Source of the DNA: Actinomycetota bacterium
Lineage (GTDB): Bacteria > Actinomycetota > Geothermincolia > Fen-727 > Anoxymicrobiaceae
Length of the DNA stretch: 5,192 bases
Assembly: GCA_016649525.1 (NCBI GenBank)
Contig: JAENXM010000134.1
Location: 1-5,192 of the forward strand
Reading direction: 5' to 3'
The translations under genes and the position numbers were made by a program. Of the stretch, positions 1 to 5,089 are shown piece by piece. The notes below the pieces were generated by a model, which worked only from the letters and a program-made list of their open reading frames with translations, made no database searches and was not told the origin of the DNA. The stretch's first letter is position 1, and each line of letters starts with the position of its first letter.

Positions 1-1
1 A

Positions 2-349
2 CTCGGGCTGTCCATCCTCCTGGTGCCGTTCTTTCTCCATATGGTCGGAGGCGGTGACGTGAAGTTCTTTGCAGCAAGTGGAACACTCGTTGGCTGGCGC
101 GTACTGTGGTTCTCGTTTCTCGTGGGGGCGGCGCTCGGGGGCATAATGGCGATTGTTTTTCTGATCGCCCGCGACAGGTCACCGGCCCGCTTGAGGCAGA
201 GGCTCGTCCTTCTCAAAGCGGGAACATGGCGTACGCCCGAAGCTCTGAAGCGGCCTGGAGGCTCGAGGTATCGAGAAATCAGCATGCCTTACGCGCTTCC
301 GCTCTCGCTCGGCCTGATAATAACCGCTTGTTTCAGTCTCTTCCGCTAA
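2..349 (+). CDS. Prepilin peptidase, TadV/CpaA type (A24 family), C-terminal part
   Basis: This gene enters from the left edge, so its start and first catalytic aspartate lie outside the window. The visible 115 residues are hydrophobic and contain GGGDVK (residues 16-21; Asp at bases 56-58). This matches the second GxGD aspartate motif of A24 aspartic prepilin peptidases, which cut the leader of pilins and pseudopilins at the inner face of the membrane. Two further membrane segments follow, around VLWFSFLVGAALGG and near the C-terminus after MPYALPLSLG; the latter resembles the conserved 'PYA' segment near the end of TadV/CpaA proteins. A polar, Arg/Lys-rich loop separates them. The small size and the tadE-like gene 13 bases downstream favour TadV/CpaA over the larger PilD, which also carries a methyltransferase domain. 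The likely substrates are the Flp pilin and the neighbouring TadE-like protein. An internal GTG at 23 is in frame but lies inside the conserved region and is not taken as the start. Confidence 0.82.
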   Translation, partial: LGLSILLVPFFLHMVGGGDVKFFAASGTLVGWRVLWFSFLVGAALGGIMAIVFLIARDRSPARLRQRLVLLKAGTWRTPEALKRPGGSRYREISMPYALPLSLGLIITACFSLFR

Positions 350-350
350 G

Positions 351-357
351 AAGGTGG
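351..357 (+). promoter_or_regulatory. Ribosome binding site that selects the tadE-like start
   Basis: AAGGTGG lies five bases upstream of TTG at 363. The in-frame GTG codons at 354 and 357 lie inside this Shine-Dalgarno-like stretch and have no good site of their own, so TTG 363 is the better start. This is inferred from spacing only. Confidence 0.5.
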
Positions 358-362
358 TGTGT

Positions 363-752
363 TTGCTAAGACGGGCCTCGCGGGGTCAGGCGACTGTCGA
401 GCTCGCCCTGGCGCTTCCGGTGCTGATCCTCGTAGCAGTAGCAGTCTGCCAGGTGGCCGTCGGCCTCAACTGCTACCTGGTCGTCATTGCCGCGAGCAGG
501 GAGGGCGCCCGCCGGGGAGCGGAGACGAACGACGTCGTAGAGACCAGGAAAGCGGCGGGAAACGCTTCGAAGGGGCTTCCAGGCGAACCCGCCGGCATCG
601 ACGTGGAGTTCCCCGAGGGCCGCGGCAGGGGCAGCCCGATTAAAGTGACGGTCACGTACAGGATGCCCCTGCTGATACCGATCGTAAGTCACCTCGTGCC
701 CCAGGCGACATTCAAGAAAACGACGTGCATGGCGCTCGAGAGGGGTCATTAG
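363..752 (+). CDS. TadE-like minor pseudopilin of a Tad/Flp pilus
   Basis: This is a 129-residue protein if translation starts at TTG 363; a GTG at 354 would add three residues. A short basic N-terminus (Arg3, Arg4, Arg7) leads into RGQATVELALALP (residues 7-19). That is the typical TadE-like entry (PF07811 family): a Gly at -1, Glu at +5 and then a hydrophobic helix (about residues 12-34). The site G8/Q9 with E13 fits the G/xxxxE rule for class IVb prepilins and for TadE/TadF pseudopilins, so the adjacent peptidase is the likely processing enzyme. The remainder (about 35-129) is a soluble domain expected outside the membrane. TadE-like proteins are minor components needed for pilus assembly or secretion. 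The gene follows the peptidase gene after 13 bases and abuts the next gene with no gap (TAG 750-752, GTG 753), so translational coupling is likely. The family call is firm; the exact role in the pilus is inferred. Confidence 0.82.
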   Translation: MLRRASRGQATVELALALPVLILVAVAVCQVAVGLNCYLVVIAASREGARRGAETNDVVETRKAAGNASKGLPGEPAGIDVEFPEGRGRGSPIKVTVTYRMPLLIPIVSHLVPQATFKKTTCMALERGH

Positions 753-1589
753 GTGGGAATCACGGTTAGAAGGACAGGCAACCAGTCGGGGTCGATAAGC
801 GTCGTGCTGATGGCATGCATCATGCTAACACTTGTTCTCTCCCTTTTCGCGGCGGACGTGGGATTCTACCTCGCGGCAAAGCACCAGGCACAGAACGCGG
901 CGGACGCGGCCGCGCTGGCGGCCGTACAGGAGGCCTTCCCTCTCTTCGCGAGGGGAGACGGACCACGGCCTGCCGCGGAAAGGTACGTCTCCATGAACGG
1001 AGCTTCGCTCGATGGCATCGAGGTCTCACCAGGTGGTGAGCGAGTCCAGGTCGAGGTGGCGGTAAGGCCTCCCTCACTCCTGTTGGGGAGGCTGGGAATC
1101 GGGCCGGGAGAGGTCAGGGCCCTGGCGGCGGCTGAAGTCGATGTCGAGGCGCTCCTCGAGAGCTACGGCTCCTGGCCCGCTGACGCAGTCGGCGCCTCGT
1201 GGCTCAAGGGACTCGCATCGAACGGGACAGCCGGAGACCAGGGCAACGCCGCGACCATGGTGGTCCTGTTGGCGCTTCAACACCTGGGCAAGCCTTACGT
1301 CAGGGGCGCGGCCGGCCCTAACAGCTTCGACTGCAGCGGGCTTGTCTGCTACGTGTACGCGCGGATCGGGGTCCATCTGCCGAGGGTCACCTTCTCCCAG
1401 GTACGCGTCGGCAGGGCTGTAAGCGTCGCGGAACTGGCCCCAGGGGACCTCGTCTTCTTCCGTGGCAACGGACACGTCGGCATATACGTGGGAGGAGGGT
1501 CTTTCGTCCATGCGCCGCACACCGGTGATGTGGTCAGGGTTTCGCCACTCGCCGGGCGGACAATATCGGCATGCAGGCGTGTGATCTGA
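753..1589 (+). CDS. TadG-like membrane anchor fused to an NlpC/P60 cysteine peptidase
   Basis: This is a 278-residue protein starting at GTG 753, directly after the upstream stop, with GAGAGGGG (738-745) seven bases before it. The N-terminus (about 10-62) reads like a TadE/TadG-like anchor (PF13400 type). After GSISVV it has one membrane helix (about 14-36), then DVG and QNAADAAALAAV, the hallmark of TadG-like proteins. Residues 63-165 are a linker without a recognised domain. Residues about 167-278 form a complete NlpC/P60 domain: LGKPYVRGAAGPNSFDCSGL with catalytic Cys194, LPR at 209-211, the PGDLVFF strand (230-236), GHVGIYVGGG with His241, and FVHAP with His253 as third polar residue. Such domains cleave peptidoglycan stem peptides, usually between D-gamma-glutamyl and diaminopimelate. 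Expected topology puts the enzyme outside the membrane, facing the wall. The anchor lacks the +5 Glu of processed pseudopilins, so it probably stays tethered. A role in making room for the pilus in the wall is inference. Confidence 0.88.
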   Translation: MGITVRRTGNQSGSISVVLMACIMLTLVLSLFAADVGFYLAAKHQAQNAADAAALAAVQEAFPLFARGDGPRPAAERYVSMNGASLDGIEVSPGGERVQVEVAVRPPSLLLGRLGIGPGEVRALAAAEVDVEALLESYGSWPADAVGASWLKGLASNGTAGDQGNAATMVVLLALQHLGKPYVRGAAGPNSFDCSGLVCYVYARIGVHLPRVTFSQVRVGRAVSVAELAPGDLVFFRGNGHVGIYVGGGSFVHAPHTGDVVRVSPLAGRTISACRRVI

Positions 1590-1595
1590 GGACCT

Positions 1596-3281
1596 CTAGA
1601 TGACGACGCGCAGGACTTCCTCGATGGAGGTCGTGCCCTCCAACACCTTCTCCCAGCCATCCACCCGCATAATCTTCATGCCCTGCTCCATCGCGACCCT
1701 CTTGATATCCGCGGTCGATGCCTCCTCGATGGTCAGGTGCTCTATCTCCTGGGTCATCGTCATTATCTCGACAAGTGCTATCCGGCCCTTGTATCCCGTC
1801 CCGCTGCAGCGCGCACAGCCTTTGGGGTTCGGCCGGAAGACCTTCACCTTCTCGCCCGGCTCGTGCGGGAACTCCAGCCGTTCGAGGAGCTCCTCCTCTG
1901 GCTCGTATTCCTGCTTGCAGGTGCACAGCCTTCGCCCCAGCCTCTGGGCCAGCACGCATACGATACCGGACGCCGTGAGGAAGGGTTCTATCCCCATCTC
2001 GGTCAGCCGGGTGACGGCACCCGGAGCGTCGTTCGTGTGCAGCGTGCTGAACACGAGGTGTCCGGTCAGGGCCGACTCGATGGCGACCTGCGCCGTCTCG
2101 AGGTCACGGATCTCGCCTACCATTATCACGTCTGGCGAGGTGCGCAGGATGGAGCGCAGCGCTGAAGAGAAATGAAGGCCGGCCTTCGGGTTTATCTGTA
2201 TCTGGTTAATGCCCGCGAGGCGGTACTCTACCGGGTCCTCTACAGTAGTGATGTTCTTCGTCTCATCGTTCAATACGTTGAGTGTCGCGTACAGAGTGGT
2301 CGACTTGCCACTGCCGGTCGGTCCGGTCACAAGGATAGCGCCGTTGGGCTTCCGGAAAGCCTCCTCGTATGTCGCCAGGGTATCGCCCGAGTACCCGAGG
2401 TCGGACAGATGCAGGAGGATGCTTGACTTGTCCAGGACCCGGAGGACTATCTTCTCCCCGAACACGGTGGGCAGCACCGCGACGCGGAAGTCTATGGGTT
2501 TGCCCTTGACGATCTTCTCATAGTGCCCGTCCTGGGGGATCCTCTTCTCCGCGATGTTGAGTTCAGACATAATCTTCACGCGCGATGTAAGCGCGGGTAG
2601 ACTCCTGATGGGAAGGCTCTTCATGTCGTGGAGGACGCCATCGACCCTGTACCTGATGATAATCTCCTTCTCCTGCGGGTCGAAGTGGATATCGCTCGAG
2701 CCGCTTGTCACGGCCTCGTTTATCACGTAGTTCACGAACTTGACTATAGGCGCGTCGTCCACCGCCAGGCCTATGGCGTCGGCGAGATCGGATTCGTCCA
2801 TCTCATCGGTCTCGAAATCCTCGACGACGGTGTCGTCCGAGTCTCGGTAGTAAGTCCTTATCGCGTCCTGCATGTCTCCCTTGGTCGCCACCACAGGCCT
2901 TATCTGGTGACCCGTGTACATCCTCACGTCGTCGAGAGCGAATATGTTCGTGGGATCGGCCATCGCCACTATAAGGGTGTCGTCTTCGTAGCCGATGGGC
3001 AAAGTGAGGTGGCGGCTCGCGATCTTCTCGTCAAGAAGAGCAACTGCGGTCATGTCCACGTGTAAGTTCCCCAGGTCGACAAACTCCAGGCCGAGGTGGT
3101 TTGCGAGCACTTCTGTGAGCTTGACCTCCGAGACGATACCCATCTCCACGAGCGTGCGCGCCAGGGACTTGCCGGTATCCTCTTTCTCCTCGAGCGCCTC
3201 GCGCAACTGCTCCTGGGTTACCAGCCCGTCCTCGATCAGCAGGCTTGTAAGCGATTTGGTTTTTTTTACTATCTCAGCCAA
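1596..3281 (-). CDS. GspE/PilB-family type II secretion / type IV pilus assembly ATPase
   Basis: This is a 561-residue cytoplasmic hexameric motor that powers pilin or pseudopilin assembly. TTG 3281 is preferred because AGGAG lies eight bases upstream; GTG 3290 would overlap that site and add three residues. Numbering is from TTG 3281. Residues about 8-145 are an MshEN/T2SSE N-terminal domain with two helical repeats. A variable acidic linker (about 147-170) follows, then the N2 domain beginning near APIVKFVNYVI. Motifs are complete: Walker A GPTGSGKS (320-327), Asp box ITTVEDPVEY (344-353), Walker B SPDVIMVGEIRD (382-393) and His box TGHLVFSTLHTND (406-418). A C-terminal zinc-type motif uses Cys453, Cys455, Cys489 and Cys492, with the first pair spaced CxC. 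The usual cyclic-di-GMP contact residues in the N-domain are replaced. The gene stands without pilT, pilC or pilins; downstream is a convergent tad-type cluster. PilB and GspE cannot be told apart by sequence alone. Confidence 0.93.
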   Translation of the reverse strand: MAEIVKKTKSLTSLLIEDGLVTQEQLREALEEKEDTGKSLARTLVEMGIVSEVKLTEVLANHLGLEFVDLGNLHVDMTAVALLDEKIASRHLTLPIGYEDDTLIVAMADPTNIFALDDVRMYTGHQIRPVVATKGDMQDAIRTYYRDSDDTVVEDFETDEMDESDLADAIGLAVDDAPIVKFVNYVINEAVTSGSSDIHFDPQEKEIIIRYRVDGVLHDMKSLPIRSLPALTSRVKIMSELNIAEKRIPQDGHYEKIVKGKPIDFRVAVLPTVFGEKIVLRVLDKSSILLHLSDLGYSGDTLATYEEAFRKPNGAILVTGPTGSGKSTTLYATLNVLNDETKNITTVEDPVEYRLAGINQIQINPKAGLHFSSALRSILRTSPDVIMVGEIRDLETAQVAIESALTGHLVFSTLHTNDAPGAVTRLTEMGIEPFLTASGIVCVLAQRLGRRLCTCKQEYEPEEELLERLEFPHEPGEKVKVFRPNPKGCARCSGTGYKGRIALVEIMTMTQEIEHLTIEEASTADIKRVAMEQGMKIMRVDGWEKVLEGTTSIEEVLRVVI

Positions 3282-3284
3282 TGC

Positions 3285-3345
3285 AAACACTCCTGTTATT
3301 CACTTCGGAAGTATTTCACCTTTTCTAAAGTGTTTCCTAACAGGA
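3285..3345 (-). repeat. Inverted repeats in the leader of the GspE/PilB gene
   Basis: Two perfect complementary pairs link the leader to the translation start region. TCCTGTTA (plus strand 3291-3298) pairs with TAACAGGA (3338-3345), and AAACACT (3285-3291) pairs with AGTGTTT (3329-3335). Both pairs cover part of the AGGAG ribosome binding site. They overlap and cross, so they would probably exclude each other. If the TATAAT promoter is real, most of the 3338-3345 arm lies at or before the start of the transcript, which would favour a DNA-level operator for that pair and an RNA role only for the second. Confidence 0.4.
3290..3294 (-). promoter_or_regulatory. Ribosome binding site that selects the TTG start of the GspE/PilB gene
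   Basis: On the minus strand AGGAG ends at 3290, leaving eight bases before TTG 3281. The alternative GTG at 3288-3290 shares a base with this site and has no other good Shine-Dalgarno sequence upstream. The site is also part of an inverted repeat with the leader. Confidence 0.5.
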
Positions 3346-3375
3346 ATTATACGACGGTTCGGCGTTTTCCGTGAG
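3346..3375 (-). promoter_or_regulatory. Possible sigma-70-type promoter for the GspE/PilB gene
   Basis: The minus strand has a perfect TATAAT at 3351-3346. The best -35 candidate is CTCACG (3375-3370), which matches TTGACA at only three of six positions with an 18-base spacer. If used, transcription would start near 3339 and give a leader of about 58 bases. The AT-rich tract stands out from the GC-rich surroundings. The weak -35 element means the gene could instead be read through from the ligase-like gene 116 bases upstream of its start. Confidence 0.35.
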
Positions 3376-3397
3376 TTATGTCGTTCGGGAGGTCCGC

Positions 3398-4900
3398 TTA
3401 TGTCTCGGGCCGCCTGTCCACAAAACGGACATCTTTCATCTCGTTCTCCGTTTTGAGGCGTTTCACGAGCTCGTCCATCGGGAGGAACTCGATCATGTTC
3501 GGCTTGACCGCCGCCGCGGTTTGAAGCTCCTGCTCGAGCCTGGAGCGCAGGCTGTCGAGGTCAGCCCCCTTCTCCGGCGCCACGTATACGTCCACGACAT
3601 CGACCTCGTACGGGTCGTCGCCGGCCTTGCTTATCTCTACCTGCCACTCGTCAACCTCCGGGTGGTCCGTCAGGACCGAGAAGTAGGCACACTGGTCAAC
3701 AAGGGCTCCCTTGATCTTCGTGAGCGAGAAACCCTTTACGGTACCGGAGCGGGAGATGTCGCTCCCGAGGCGGGGCACCGTACGGCCGCACGAAGGGCAG
3801 GGCTCATAAACGATCCCTCCCTTGGCGAAGTCACCGGTGCGTAACCTTATGACCGCGGTCCCCTGCCCCTCCAGGCAGGTGTAGACGAGCTCGCCGTCCT
3901 CACCCTCGCCCACCGGTTCGCCGCTTTCAGGGTCTACCAGCTCTATGTAATCCATATCGGGAAAGAGGTGGTAACCGGTGTCGCCGTCGGGGGCGCACTC
4001 GGAGTAACTCTTGCGGGCCTCTGTGAAGCCGAACGCCCCTAGCACATAGAAGTTTTTCGCGCCCATCGACCGCAGGAACTCGCCCATCTTCTCCTTCATG
4101 CCCTTTGTGACCCTCTCCCCCGAGACCAGGACCAACCTGACCGAGGAAAAATCTCTTCCCTGTTCCGCAGCGGTCCGCAGGACGTGATATACGTATCCGG
4201 GCATACCTACGATTCCCGTGGTCTTCATGTTCTCCACCGCGGATACGATACGCTCGGTCCCTATGACCCTGCCGCCACCGGAGTGAAGAGCCAGCACGCC
4301 GGCCCTGTCGAGCCCCTTCGCGACCATCCAGAAGGCAAGGTGCGGCGCGAACGGCATGGCGTTGACGATCACGGCGTCGTCGAAGCGCAGCTCTTTGCCG
4401 AAGCCCGCGAGCTCAAGAATCCTTCGGCCCGCCTCGGCCATCCTCTCCACGTCATCGGCGGCGTAGAGAACCGGCGTCGGCTGGCCGGTGCGTCCCGTCG
4501 TGAACTGGATGTGAACGGGACCGTACTTCCTCCACAGGTTCCTCCTGACGTATTCCTCTCTTTTCAGAAGCCGATCCATCCTCATGCGTGCGAACTGGAC
4601 ACGCGGCATGTACTTCCGCATCATCTCTTCCTCGGGCTGAAGGACGAATCTCTGGAAGCGCGATGGCTCCTCGGCGCTCGGGGCGATGTCGGCCTTGTAG
4701 GTGAATGGAAGCTTCCTCAAGTCCTCTACCCTGCGGATGTCCTCGGGCTTCACCTTGTTCTCATCGAACATCTCCCGGTAGAAGGGGCTGTAGGGGTAAA
4801 GCTGAGTCCTTATAAAGTAGGAGAGCTTGCTGTCCTGGTACTCCTTCTGGTCCTTGAACGTCATCCTGTACCAGTCGCGGGAATATATCTCCCTTGCCAT
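3398..4900 (-). CDS. Phenylacetate-CoA ligase-like (PaaK/CapK family) adenylate-forming enzyme
   Basis: This is a 500-residue cytoplasmic protein starting at ATG 4900, with AAGGAAGG (4905-4912) just upstream. The N-terminal stretch, SPFYREMFDENKVKPEDIRR then DLRKLPFTYKADI (38-72), is characteristic of PaaK-like ligases, which activate a carboxylic acid as the acyl-adenylate and often pass it to coenzyme A. The ATP-binding loop is TTGRTGQPT (134-142), a variant of the usual SGTTGKPT. GFTE (291-294) stands for the aromatic-G-x-T-E motif, and RLRTGD (352-357) holds the ribose-binding Asp357. Cys302, His311, Cys368 and Cys371 (ECAPDGDTGYH and CPSCG) could form a metal site of the kind seen in PaaK relatives. 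The C-terminal lid domain follows, with a possible catalytic Lys near 489 (MKDVRFVDRR). About 60 residues, rich in Arg, Met and Glu, separate LPFTYKADI from the ATP loop, more than in short PaaK proteins. The substrate cannot be read from sequence. A coenzyme F390 synthetase-like or other acyl-activating role is equally possible. Confidence 0.85.
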   Translation of the reverse strand: MAREIYSRDWYRMTFKDQKEYQDSKLSYFIRTQLYPYSPFYREMFDENKVKPEDIRRVEDLRKLPFTYKADIAPSAEEPSRFQRFVLQPEEEMMRKYMPRVQFARMRMDRLLKREEYVRRNLWRKYGPVHIQFTTGRTGQPTPVLYAADDVERMAEAGRRILELAGFGKELRFDDAVIVNAMPFAPHLAFWMVAKGLDRAGVLALHSGGGRVIGTERIVSAVENMKTTGIVGMPGYVYHVLRTAAEQGRDFSSVRLVLVSGERVTKGMKEKMGEFLRSMGAKNFYVLGAFGFTEARKSYSECAPDGDTGYHLFPDMDYIELVDPESGEPVGEGEDGELVYTCLEGQGTAVIRLRTGDFAKGGIVYEPCPSCGRTVPRLGSDISRSGTVKGFSLTKIKGALVDQCAYFSVLTDHPEVDEWQVEISKAGDDPYEVDVVDVYVAPEKGADLDSLRSRLEQELQTAAAVKPNMIEFLPMDELVKRLKTENEMKDVRFVDRRPET

Positions 4901-4904
4901 TACG

Positions 4905-4912
4905 CCTTCCTT
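4905..4912 (-). promoter_or_regulatory. Ribosome binding site of the PaaK-like gene
   Basis: AAGGAAGG on the minus strand, four bases before ATG 4900 (seven from its AAGGA part), supports this start. No convincing promoter is visible in the repeat-filled region behind it. Confidence 0.55.
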
Positions 4913-4921
4913 TCAGCGCTC

Positions 4922-4947
4922 GGGGTCAGGTCTTGAATCGTGAATTC
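4922..4947 (+). repeat. Possible dispersed-repeat motif next to the hairpin array
   Basis: The segment begins GGGGTCAGGTCTTGAAT and ends with a second TGAAT after CG, so it carries a short internal direct repeat. It is not part of the 52-base repeat units that follow. From memory, closely similar strings occur as scattered intergenic repeats in many unrelated bacterial genomes, sometimes near IS200-like or REP-associated transposases. That recollection could not be checked here, and no transposase lies in the window. Confidence 0.3.
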
Positions 4948-4959
4948 CGGTTCACCGAT

Positions 4960-4978
4960 CCCGGCCTGAGAGGCCGGG
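4960..4978. repeat. Hairpin 1 of the repeat array (8-bp stem)
   Basis: CCCGGCCT (4960-4967) pairs perfectly with AGGCCGGG (4971-4978) around the loop GAG. On the minus-strand transcript the loop reads CUC. It is the unit nearest to the PaaK-like gene, about 60 bases from its start codon. Confidence 0.75.
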
Positions 4979-5026
4979 CTAAAGTGCAACGGCGGTCCCA
5001 GGCGCCAACCCAACGGTTCACAGATC

Positions 5027-5043
5027 CCGGCCTGAGAGGCCGG
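5027..5043. repeat. Hairpin 2 of the repeat array (7-bp stem)
   Basis: CCGGCCT (5027-5033) pairs with AGGCCGG (5037-5043) around GAG. The next flanking pair, C5026 against T5044, does not match, unlike in the other two units. Confidence 0.75.
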
Positions 5044-5070
5044 TCTAAAGAGCAACGGCGGTACCAATAT

Positions 5071-5089
5071 ACCGGCCTGAGAGGCCGGT
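5071..5089. repeat. Hairpin 3 of the repeat array (8-bp stem)
   Basis: ACCGGCCT (5071-5078) pairs perfectly with AGGCCGGT (5082-5089) around GAG. On the minus strand it begins at the base directly after the TAG stop of the upstream gene, so it would sit at the very start of that gene's 3' untranslated RNA. Confidence 0.75.

Noticed and set aside
366..749. Minus-strand open frame opposite the tadE-like gene
   Set aside because: It is an antisense shadow; the + strand frame has the clear TadE signature.
1588..1596. GAGGACCTC palindrome at the convergent junction as a shared terminator
   Set aside because: The stem is four pairs with a one-base centre and no T-run, too small to fold or terminate.
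1600..2175. Long + strand open frames opposite the ATPase gene
   Set aside because: They are Ser/Arg/Pro-rich shadow translations of a gene with all GspE/PilB motifs and have no plausible start signals.
3351..3388. Short inverted pair ACGAC/GTCGT and repeated GTTCGG in the gap before the ATPase gene
   Set aside because: Five- and six-base matches at these distances are expected by chance, and they do not form a terminator for the PaaK-like gene.
4184..4936. A 250-codon open frame on the + strand
   Set aside because: It is antisense to the PaaK-like gene, which has complete family motifs. The opposite frame stays open because of the GC-rich codon pattern, and its protein shows no recognisable family.
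4960..5089. TPP riboswitch suggested by CTGAGA in the repeats
   Set aside because: The string is only part of a perfect hairpin. The other conserved TPP helices and the second half of the aptamer are absent, and the motif lies on the strand opposite to the downstream gene.
4960..5089. Intrinsic terminators formed by the hairpins
   Set aside because: Stems are strong, but none is followed by a T-run in the minus direction, and the plus direction continues CTAAAG or TCTAAAG.
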